From CAZIDL01 sp964537825 (GTDB lineage Bacteria > Bacteroidota > Bacteroidia > Flavobacteriales_D > CAYVSK01), in the NCBI GenBank assembly GCA_964537825.1, contig CAZIDL010000026.1:1-31492 (forward strand): a stretch of 31,492 nt of DNA, in the 5' to 3' direction. The position numbers were made by a program, and so were the translations under genes. How positions within the stretch are numbered: the stretch's first letter is position 1; every line of letters starts with the position of its first letter. The notes under the pieces are model-generated. The model was not told the DNA's origin. It worked only from the letters and a program-made list of their open reading frames with translations, and made no database searches. This document shows positions 18,101 through 27,000 of this stretch, in pieces.

Positions 18101-20963
18101 CGTCACTATCTCCAAGGTCGTTGCTCGTCACACCGTCTCCTTCCAGATCGACCCCCAACTTTTGGTTCAAGAAGATCTTGTTCTCGTAAAAGCGGTTGCC
18201 GCTAGCTCCAGCATCTACACGGATCCCTTCTTTTCCATTAAATGCGATGGAATTGGGATTTCCCGAATCCGTACCTATTAGGTTACTGTCCCCTACGATC
18301 CGCACACCCGCCGAGTCATTGCCCAGTGTATCGAGGGTCCCGTTCGTACCGATCCGATTATTAGCCACGACGTGTTGGGAGCTGCTTCCCCCGATCCGGA
18401 TCCCATTCCCCTTGTTCCCCGCGATCAAATTCCGATAACTCGTAGGATAGTTGGGCACTCCGATGGAAGCCCTTCCATCGTCATTGAGATAAACTCCATG
18501 CTTACCATTCCCCAACGTATCATTGCGCGTAGAATCGAGGCCGATCTGATTGCCGATCGCTATCAGATAAGAAGAGGGACCCGAAAAATTCTGGTATATC
18601 CCATGCTCGGAATTCCCGGAAATGATGTTCCCCTCTGATCCGAGCTGTCCCCCGATAATGAGGGTATCCCCACCTGCGAACTGGATCCCGTAGGATCCGT
18701 TAGAGACCCGCTGCATACCACTTTTATCCGTTCCGATAAGATTCCCTTGGATCATGTTCTGACCACTTCCGTTCCCATAAGCGAATAAGCCCATTCCATC
18801 GTTACCACTGATCACGTTACTGGAATCGGAATGCAATAAGCCTCCGACCACAACCCCTATACAGTTTTGAAGGACCACTCCTTCGCTATTTCCCATCGCT
18901 GATAAGCCGTACTTATCGACTCCGATCAGGTTCCCACGCACATAGGAGGAGTCGACGTGCTTAAGAACGATCCCTTCCTGTTCGTTCTCCGAGATCTGAT
19001 TTTGCCGAATAAAGACCTTTGAGCTGGAATCCACTCGGATCCCTTCTTGGTTCCCTAACGAGTCGGTTCCCCTATGATCTGTCCCGATCCGGTTGAAAGC
19101 GACCTTATTACCAGATGTGGTCACGAGGGATCCTCCATCGATATGCACGGCCGGGCCTCCTTGGTTCCCACTTAGCAGGTTCGCCCCCGATAAAAACCCG
19201 GACCCGATCCGATTCCCGGCGGTCTCAACTAAGATCCCTCGGGAAGTGGTGGTTGACAATGTTGAATCCCCTTCCCCACTTGCTCCTATGAAATTTCCGT
19301 GGATCCGATGACCGTAGCCCGCATCGGAGGTCACATGGATGTGATGATCGGGGCCGTTCACCATCACGTTCCTCCTGAAATGGCGGACCCCACCGACCTT
19401 GCTGCCACCGGCCCCTATGTAATACTCGATGTCGCCCTTCGAGTTGTAACTCCCGAAACCATTCGGATCATCGCCCAGATACATCCCATTGATCCGAACG
19501 CTATCAGCTCTTACCTCGACCCCGATCCCGGAATGGCTATGAACGGACAATCCTCTTAGCTCAGATCCTTTCGCGTTTTGCAGAACCCGTATACCATTGA
19601 TGGAAGATAATCCTCCATCGATGGAGATAACAGACTGCCCCGGAGTGACCTGTTGATCCGTGTTACCGGGATCATTAGGGCCAGGAACACGACTGCCCTC
19701 TTGCGACCATCCATCCACCACGGTGGTATAAGCAAGCTCGAACGCTGAGGAATGGCTGATCGAGGCCGGGACGCTAGGAATATCAAAAGCAACGTAATAG
19801 GGAGGAGCTGCGGTCCCGATGTTACCGATGGCCTGCAACGCATCGGATAGGCTTATGCCTCCCCCACCGCCTCCATCGTCGACGACGAAAGGCGTATACT
19901 CCACTGCTCCGGCATCCATATACTTGCTGCCGTTGGTATCTGCATCCAGAACCCGAGGAGCTCGTCGCTGATCCTTGATGTTCGTAGCTACATTGGGTTT
20001 CCTTTCCAATGCATCGCTGGTATCGGGCAAAGGATAATACCGGTACCCATGTCCGTTCACCTGGTAAAGCCCGGTATCGGAAAGTCCACTGGTACCAGCT
20101 CCCTGGATCAGATCACTAGCCTGCTTATCGAAGTTAGCTCCGGTGGTATCGGATATCAGGTTGTAATCGTCAGAACGGATCGTATCTCCAGAGGATGTGT
20201 AGAGGTTTTTTCCGGAGACAAAAGCATCATTGTACTCAACGATGTCACCCCCCATCTTCATTGAATTGGGACTCGAATGATAGACCGAAGCAACGCCTCC
20301 TCCTTCTCCGGTCGACTCATTATGGATCACAGTGGACTGGTAAAGCCGACCGAACGCGGAATCGTTCATGATCGCACCTCCTCGACCATTCGAACTGTTC
20401 ATAGCAAGGGTGGAATGGCTAACGAAAAAAGCACCCTTCGAATAGATAGCACCACCATGCCCCCCATTGGAAGTAAGGCAATCCATGATCGAGGAAAAGG
20501 CGAAATAAAGGGTGTCGGAATTGGCTATGGCCCCTCCGTTCGCCTCCGCCGAGCAATCATCGATACGGCAATAGCTCATGCGCAGGCTGCCATTAAGGAT
20601 CCGGATGGCACCTCCCGGCTGAGAACCCGAGTACCCATCTTCGATGCGCAGGTCCCTCATATAGGTGGTCTCATTCGGGTGGTCGATCACAAAGGGCCGA
20701 TAGGCATCCTGTCCACTAATGGTAAGGTGAGCGGGCGTTGGACCAAAAATGGTTACCGGAACACCGATCGTGATCGAACTGCTGAGCTGGATCGTACCGG
20801 ATACGTCCACCCAAACCGTATCCCCTGCCGTCGCATCGTTCTCGATCCGGTCACGCAAAGAATTGGGACCGCTATCGCTTAAGGTGTCCACCCGTAACAC
20901 TTCAGCGTTCGCCCCTTGAGCAATAGCGAAAAGGATCAGGAAAAGAAAAGTTCGGAATACCAT
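15108..20963 (-). CDS. Giant beta-helix/SprB-repeat/Ig-like adhesin with T9SS type B sorting domain (copy 2)
   Basis: The start is ATG 20963 because it gives a signal peptide (MVFRTFLFLILFAIA, cleavage near ANA); the frame is open to 21038 but the added 25 residues hide the leader. The protein has 1951 residues. Order: a parallel beta-helix domain of the polymorphic-membrane-protein/CSLREA kind (about 20-330, SGPNSLRDRIENDA, GGAI repeats); a second NosD-like beta-helix (about 420-1000, recurring NLIG, NRIG, ISGN and G.GI units); a strand-rich domain with SCGG; two SprB repeats (about 1073-1225, CAGDSDG, CAGACDG); about seven Ig/PKD-like modules (TICKGDS, SICRGDS types); and the type B sorting domain from about 1861 (YNAFSPNEDGSNETWII, GYVQITR). 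It should be a T9SS-exported, cell-surface adhesin. It is a tandem paralogue of the upstream gene, 79 bases away. Confidence 0.9.
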   Translation of the reverse strand: MVFRTFLFLILFAIAQGANAEVLRVDTLSDSGPNSLRDRIENDATAGDTVWVDVSGTIQLSSSITIGVPVTIFGPTPAHLTISGQDAYRPFVIDHPNETTYMRDLRIEDGYSGSQPGGAIRILNGSLRMSYCRIDDCSAEANGGAIANSDTLYFAFSSIMDCLTSNGGHGGAIYSKGAFFVSHSTLAMNSSNGRGGAIMNDSAFGRLYQSTVIHNESTGEGGGVASVYHSSPNSMKMGGDIVEYNDAFVSGKNLYTSSGDTIRSDDYNLISDTTGANFDKQASDLIQGAGTSGLSDTGLYQVNGHGYRYYPLPDTSDALERKPNVATNIKDQRRAPRVLDADTNGSKYMDAGAVEYTPFVVDDGGGGGGISLSDALQAIGNIGTAAPPYYVAFDIPSVPASISHSSAFELAYTTVVDGWSQEGSRVPGPNDPGNTDQQVTPGQSVISIDGGLSSINGIRVLQNAKGSELRGLSVHSHSGIGVEVRADSVRINGMYLGDDPNGFGSYNSKGDIEYYIGAGGSKVGGVRHFRRNVMVNGPDHHIHVTSDAGYGHRIHGNFIGASGEGDSTLSTTTSRGILVETAGNRIGSGFLSGANLLSGNQGGPAVHIDGGSLVTTSGNKVAFNRIGTDHRGTDSLGNQEGIRVDSSSKVFIRQNQISENEQEGIVLKHVDSSYVRGNLIGVDKYGLSAMGNSEGVVLQNCIGVVVGGLLHSDSSNVISGNDGMGLFAYGNGSGQNMIQGNLIGTDKSGMQRVSNGSYGIQFAGGDTLIIGGQLGSEGNIISGNSEHGIYQNFSGPSSYLIAIGNQIGLDSTRNDTLGNGKHGVYLNDDGRASIGVPNYPTSYRNLIAGNKGNGIRIGGSSSQHVVANNRIGTNGTLDTLGNDSAGVRIVGDSNLIGTDSGNPNSIAFNGKEGIRVDAGASGNRFYENKIFLNQKLGVDLEGDGVTSNDLGDSDGGANGLTNFPELLGVTSCGGNTQAKFVYDGQADTTHRIDFYVVPSGRGDPTGHGEGSIYIGSDTISMSSTPPDTFSSTLTSIGFVNGDSLTATATNLDSHETSEFAANIAAYDSIFLTLDTAQPVTCAGDSDGTASVSINGGIPPYNVTWYTNSYSVTVGTGTTQTGLGPGNYQVTLMDDLGCEDTLSVTINPADTLSVADSVLQNETCAGACDGKMYADILGGTTPYTVKWDSLGTGDTLTGDTISSLCSGDYDLLVTDSNGCSATDTTATVLAGDSIQVSTSPDTSICRGDSASLLASGGTGYWWTPTDSLSDDTVSDPYAFPDTATEYVVTVDSSGCTRNDTVLVSVDSLPSVSAGPDTNICEGDSVLITASGGSSYSWSPNASLSAPTNSTTDAFPASDQLYVVTVTDSNSCSDTGSVQVSIDTLPTVDAGKDTTVCKGFPAKLGGSPTSSISTVIYDWDPDSVVSTPSDSNPVGTPSDTTDYTLTVTDTPSNCVARDTVRVSVVPAVTAYAGTDDTICKGDSTVLGGSPSATGGSGIYNYFWAPIDSLSSFTASDPYAYPSSDTTYELTVIDSLHQCADYDSVKVSVRSNPTLQVSGEDSLCVGDSTTLLASGTADEYQWGGITADSISIAPSTDSSVYVNAIDTSSGCNSDTSVLVQVFNPPSVILSGPSAACPGDTVYLDGVGAKSYEWQDGTQDSSYSDLPDSTKTYWVKGYNSVGCSSTDSLTVSLYPEPPSPTASKTSYVLCQGDTASALGVAPDTSYQNRWYTGSAPTGLISSGDTLTGISLSGDTLRRYAAMKDTATGCTGPVLGFEVLAFDSSSVNTSSDTAICQGKEVQLSAAGGVSYSWSPAEGLDDPGSATPVAAPVGSKTYKVTVESKNGCTVMDSVRVDIRSDGSCDLTTYNAFSPNEDGSNETWIIEGVRAFPDNQVTIYNRWGDRVISFKGYDNQEVVWRGKRGNGQKLPSGTYFYVIEIEGDNGPQKKTGYVQITR
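17290..17745 (-). repeat. Two SprB-type repeats in the giant adhesin
   Basis: Two consecutive modules of about 75 residues each contain a cysteine near the start (VTCAGDSDGTASV; ETCAGACDGKMYA), a G-x-P-PY-V-W strand (GGIPPYNVTWY; GGTTPYTVKWD), a G-x-Y-x-V/L-x-[LV]-x-D turn and a second cysteine (LGCEDTL; NGCSATD). This is the pattern of the repeats that build the gliding adhesin SprB. The upstream paralogue has one such repeat near 24050-24270. Confidence 0.75.
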
Positions 20964-21042
20964 AAAAGGTGCTCGATCTTTACCAGTAAGGAACGAGGTG
21001 AAGGTAATAGAGGTTGCCTTCAATTGGCTATCTCCCATACAA

Positions 21043-24000
21043 TTACTTTGTTATCTGGACGTAACCGGTGATCCGTTCCTTTTCATCCCCTTTCAGCACG
21101 ATCTCGTAGAAATAGGTGCCGCTCGGAAGCTCGCTCCCGTCCGCACGCTTACCACCCCACACCTTCTCCTCATTATCGTAGCCCTGGAACCGGATCAACC
21201 GGTCGCCCCAGCGATTATAAATGGTCACTCGGTTACTCGGATAAGCCCGGATCCCGTCGATGATCCACTCCTCGTTCTGTCCATCATCGTTGGGGGTGAA
21301 AGCATTGTAGACCTTTATGCTACATGCTCCCCCGGAACGAACGTCCACCCGAACGGAATCCAAGAGGGTGCAACCGTTCCCAAAACTCGCAACGAGCTCA
21401 TAGGTCGTCCCCGAACTCGGACTTGCCGTAGGGCTGGCAATGTTCGTATCGCTCAGCCCCTCAGCGGGCGACCAGGAATAGGAACTAGCACCTGCAGCGT
21501 TAAGCTCGACCTCCTCGCCGACGCAAATACTGGTGTCGGACGGGAAGCTGACGGAGGACCCATCGTAGTCCACGACCAGGAATTCGAGAGGGGATCCGGT
21601 ACAACCGCTCACCGTGTCCCTCAAGAACGCATATCGTTCCGTGGTATCACCGCTCAAAGCGATACTCGTGAGCGTGTCGCCAACAGCGACCTTTCCAGAG
21701 GATGGGTCGGGCTGAGCATACCATTCAGCCAAATAACTGGTATCCGGAGCGATCCCGAATGCTTCAAAACTATCTTTGGGACAAAGGCCCTGGGTGGTCA
21801 AAGAGGAGTTCGGAACGCCAGGACTCGGGAATACGCTAACAGCAACGGAATCTGTATCAGAGCAGGAAGAAGTATTGCTCCCTTCGACCCAATAAAGCTG
21901 CGATGAATCAGGAACAGCTTCATATTCGGACCCTTTACTGCTATCCTGCCAGGTATAAGAAGATGCCCCACTTGCTTGCAGGATCAGGGAATCCCCTTGA
22001 CATAAGGTGTCATTCCCACTGATCTGAACCGTTGGAACGGGAAGGACGGTAACCGAAACGCTGTCCGTGGTGCTACAACCGGTCCCTGAATCGAGACCCG
22101 TCACTACGAAGGTGCTATCGACGCTCGGTGCGACCTGGATCGTATCGATCGTATCTCCGGTGTTCCATTGCCAATCATCCACCAAATTCCCGATGGAGTA
22201 GGCCGATACGGTCCCTGTATCCCCTTGGCAGAGCGTATCCGTACCATCCATGATCAGGTTCGGGTTCGCCTGCACCGTGACACCGATGCTGTCCTTCTCC
22301 TTACAGGAAGCAGCTCCATCTGTGACCGTCAGGTAATAAGTGGTTATACTGCCGGGATGAGCGAGGGGGTTGGAAGTTGTCGTTGAGGAAAGACCCGAAC
22401 TAGGACTCCATTGATATTGATAGTTCCCACTTCCCCCGCTAGCACTTGGTGAGCCACCGATCTGGACCGTATCACCGGAGCATATGGCCGTATCTTTACC
22501 GGCATTCGCAAAGAGGTTCGGCAGGGTATCGACCGTGACCGTATCCATCGCCTGGCATCCGGTGATCGTATCAGTGACCGTCACCACATAGTCCGTATTA
22601 GCGGAGGGGAAAGCACTTGGGTTGGAGGCGGTGGAATCGGTCAACGAAGAACCCGGTGACCAATCGTACTCCACGTTCGATGCGGTACTCGTGGGACTTC
22701 CTCCTATCTTAAGCGTATCCCCGACACAGATCGTGTCGTTGGGCCCTGCCTCCGCGTCGGGATCTCCTAGCTCTACGGTAACGCTTTGGCATAAGGTGGT
22801 ATCGCAGTCCCCTTCGATGCGACCATAGTAGGTCGTGGTACTACTGGGGGAAGCACTCACCGTATCGCCCGTCGCATAAGCAGTACCTCCACACGAACCG
22901 GTATACCACTCGTAAGTAGCATTCGTACCAAGGGTCCCACCACTCAAGGTGAGCGTGGTGCTGTTCCCGGGGCATATCGTGTCAGGAGAAGCCGAGGCGC
23001 CAGTCGGACCTTGCGAACTGTCCTGGACTACAACCGATAAACTAGCGCAAGCTGTGGTATCACAGCTACTTTCCGCTCTCACATAATAAATGTCCGATGT
23101 AGCTGGTAAGACCGTTATCGATCCTCCAGTGCCAACACTCACGAGCCCGCACCCCCCTTTGTACCATTCATAAGAAGCTCCCGTACCGAGCGAACCGCCG
23201 CTTTGAGAAAGGGTGACGCTTTCCCCTTGACAGATGGTATCGTTCGGAGACACACCGACGGAAACCGGAGCCTGGGACGTGTCCTTCACATCGATCGTCA
23301 CACTCTGGCAAACGGTGGTATCGCAATCAGCTTCAGCGCGTACATAATAAGTGGTCGTATCGGTGGGAGCTACATCGATGGTTCCTCCACTCCCAACACT
23401 CACTCCTCCACAACTTCCACTGTACCACTCCATGGAACCGCCTGTACCAGCGACTCCTCCGCTCTGGCTTAGGGTGGTGGTATCTCCAGGACATATGCTG
23501 GTCTGAGTGGCAGAAGCACTAGAAGGAGCATCAGAAGTATCCTTCACAAAGACGGTAACATTTTGGCAAGAAGTGGTGTCGCAATCACCTTCGATCCGAA
23601 CATAATAGGTCGTACTGGTACCAGGGCCCACGGTCACATTCGTTCCACTTCCGACCGAAGTCCCCCCACAGCTTCCACTGTACCATTCATAAGTGGCCAT
23701 GGTCCCCAAGCTTCCGCCCGATGCGTTAAGATCGGAACTATCCCCTTGGCAAATGGTATCGGAAGTAGCAGAAGCCCCCGTAGGAGCCGTAGAAGATGGA
23801 TTCACTTCGACGAGCACCTGAGCGCTGTCCTTGCATCCTTCCGCATCCGTTACCACCACCTTATAGGTCGTCGTATCGATCGGAAAGGCATTCGGAGCAG
23901 CGATCGTATCGCTATCCAGGGAGGCAGAATCGCTCCAGGAAATATCATAGGGGGTAGTCCCTTTGTCAGCGGTGGGGCTTCCTCCGAGTTGCACCGTATC

Positions 24001-27000
24001 CCCTTCGCATATCGTGGTATCAGAACCGGCATCCACGAGCAAGGTGTCCGCCGTTGGGATCACAACCTCTAGCGTGTCCTCACATCCGACATCGTCCACA
24101 AGCACAACCTGATAGGTCCCGGGCCAAAGGCTGTCCACCGTCGAACTCGTATCCACGACCGTACTAGCAGAACTATCGTACCATGTCACCTCGTAAGGAT
24201 CGATCCCTCCGCTTGCGGAGACGTACCCTACCGCATCAGAATCACCGGCACAGGATACCGAGTCGATCGAATCGAGCTGCAAGGAAAGGGAATCGGCGGC
24301 GAAATTTGGTCCGAACTCCGAGGTCGAATGGTTGCCGGTATTGGTCATCGTTGCCGTGAGGGAATCGGAAGGGGCCATATTGAAAGCCGGAGTAAAGCTC
24401 ACGGTGAAGGTGTCCGGACTGAGGCTCCCAAAGCTTGTGAAGACCGAATCGGCCGCTAGAAAACGGTCCCCTTCCCCATACCCACTAGGGTCCACATTTC
24501 CCCCGAGCACTTTGTAGAATTCCACTCGGAATTCTTCATAGGGGCGGCCATTGTAAACGAAACGAACGGTCGTTTGCCCTCCACAACTCGACAAACCCAA
24601 TATCTCCGTGTGGTGGTTCATAAGATCATTGGGTCCATCGTCCCCATCACCAGCATCGTAGACGGTCACTCCATCTCCGCCCAGATCGATCCCCAGTCCG
24701 CCGTTGTTATGGATCTGGTTCTCAAAAAAGTGATTCCCATATCGGGTCGAATCCATTCGGATCCCTGCACCTTGATTGTAGGCGATATGGTTCCCGTATC
24801 CAAGGTCCGAACCGATGCTGTTGGAATCCCCATTAACCCTGACCCCGGCCATACCATTCCCCAGGCTCGTCTCACTCGAACTGTCATCGATCCCGATGAA
24901 ATTGTTCCCCACGAGATGGCCTAATGTGTAGGATGAACCGTTCTCGATCCGAACCCCGTCCGAATCGTTCCCGGCGATCACATTACCCCTCGAACTGTCC
25001 GTAGCACCGATAATGGATCGGCTTGTGGCGTGATCGATATGCACCCCATGCTGCCCATTGGGTATGGAGGATCCTTGGTCCGAGGATGTTCCGATATAAT
25101 TCCCTTGCACGATCAAGCTCCCGGTATCCCTTTTCACGATCCCTGAGGAATCGTTCCCCGAGATCACATTTCCTGTAGAATCCCTGCTCCCTCCGATCAG
25201 GCAACTATCGCAATAAGCGACCGCTATCCCATTAGCGAGATTGGATGCCGTATCCAACCCTTGCTCTTTAAGCCCTATGTAATTCCCCTGGACCTCGTGA
25301 TCAGCCCCCTGAAGATAGATTCCGTTTCCGCTATTGCCACTGATGAGGTTGCTCGGCCCGCCGAGCTTGTTTTCACCGATACGATGAGAACGCGTACTAT
25401 CCGCAACCCATACTCCATCCTTACCATTGGAGATAACGGTCGAATCGTCAGAAGCCAAGCCGATCGTATTGTTCCTCAAGATGGAAGAATCCGTGTCAGC
25501 ACCCAAAACCACTCCATCCCCTGCATTTCCGGACACCAGATTGCCGATGTAGCGATTGCTTCCAGCGTATTGAGCAGATATACCTGCCCCTCCATTACCT
25601 ATATTATTCATCCCTTTGTAGTCGGTACCGATCCGATTGTGAGCGATGCGATGCTTCTTTGCTTGATAAGACACCCCGGTGATACTGATACCAACGTCCT
25701 GATTCCCACTGACGATATTCTTTCCAGCAAGGCGCTTACTGCCGACGAAGGTCTGCTCGTTCGCAATACGGATCCCGATGACCCCTCCTCCAACGGCGAT
25801 CGGATTTGCTCCATCCGCTGTAATGCCAAAGAAGTTCCCCATGACCCGATGCCAAGTCCCGGCATCATCATTGAAACTGATATGCCTTCCCTCGGGCATA
25901 CCAAAAACATTTCTCTGAAAATGACGAACCCCCCCGGTGAACGACATCGATGCTCCTGAGGTGAGAACGATGCCATTGTCGGTATTTTCCTTACCACTAC
26001 TTCCATCCCCGGGCGTAGAAACCCCTATATGATTCCCCCGGATGATCATCGTGTCCGATCGCACCTCAACCCCGCTGTAAGTGTGCCCGATGACCGATAT
26101 ACCGCGGAGGACGGACTTGTTCGCACCGCTCTTGAAAAGAAAACCCGTTGACACAAGATTAACACTCCCATCCACCCCGACCACGGGCGTTCCTTTACTG
26201 ACCTGAGCACCCGACTGCGTCGGATCATTGGGACCGGGCACTTCACTTCCGGGTTGCGACCATCCGTCGATAACGACCCGCTGCGCAACCTCGTATGGAA
26301 GGGAACTTGGATGGTCCAGCACAGTTGCTCCTGAAGGAAGGTCAAAGCTGACGTAATAGGGCGGACTACTTCTCGAATTGATATCGTTGATCGCATCCCG
26401 CAGGGTCATCCCGATGATGGAACCATTGCTTTTCACGATATACGGTGTGTACTCGACCGCTCCGATATCCCTCCTGTTGACCCCGTTCTTTTCGCCATCG
26501 ATCGGGCGGGGAGCAAAGCGTTGGTCGCTTTTGATAAGGGTCCCGTTCAAAACGCCGGTATCGATCGCATCGCTCGTATCAGGGAGCAAGTAATATCGCA
26601 TCCCGTAACCGTTCGTATCGATCGCTGAACTATCCGAGATCCCGCTGGTCTCAGGCCCTTGTAGCAATTCCCCAGCTCCAGCATCAAAATTGGCCCCGCT
26701 GGTATCCGGGATCAGATTGTAGCCGTAGGAGTCGATCGTATCGGAACTCGGGGTGTACATGTTGGGACCGCTCATCCCCGCATCATTGTATTCCACGATG
26801 CTATGGGTTAGGATGGCATTGTCCGGAGCGATATGAACGATACCACCACCATCGCCCCCAGCGCTATTGTGAATGATGGTGGAATTTCTCACCCTTCCCA
26901 GACCGCTGTCGTTAAGGAAAGCTCCTCCATTGTCGACCGCATGGTTCTGGGAAAAAGTGCAAGTCTGAGCCCAAACCCCTCCTTTGGAATACAAAGCCCC

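Noticed and set aside
18180..19300. Regularly spaced short repeats resembling a CRISPR array or DNA repeat
   Set aside because: They are degenerate codons for beta-helix turns (NxIG, SGN) inside one open frame, with no constant repeat and spacer lengths.
20277..20882. Long open frames opposite the giant adhesins, fibre and SBBP genes (for example 20277-20882 +, 20998-21906 +, 10353-10982 +, 4311-5033 -, 3123-3794 -)
   Set aside because: They lie fully inside clear genes, have no leader, domain or sensible composition, and follow from high GC and Ser/Asp/Gly-rich codons on the opposite strand.
20964..21038. Upstream extension of the second giant adhesin
   Set aside because: It puts 25 residues before a clear signal peptide, and the paralogue begins directly with its leader.
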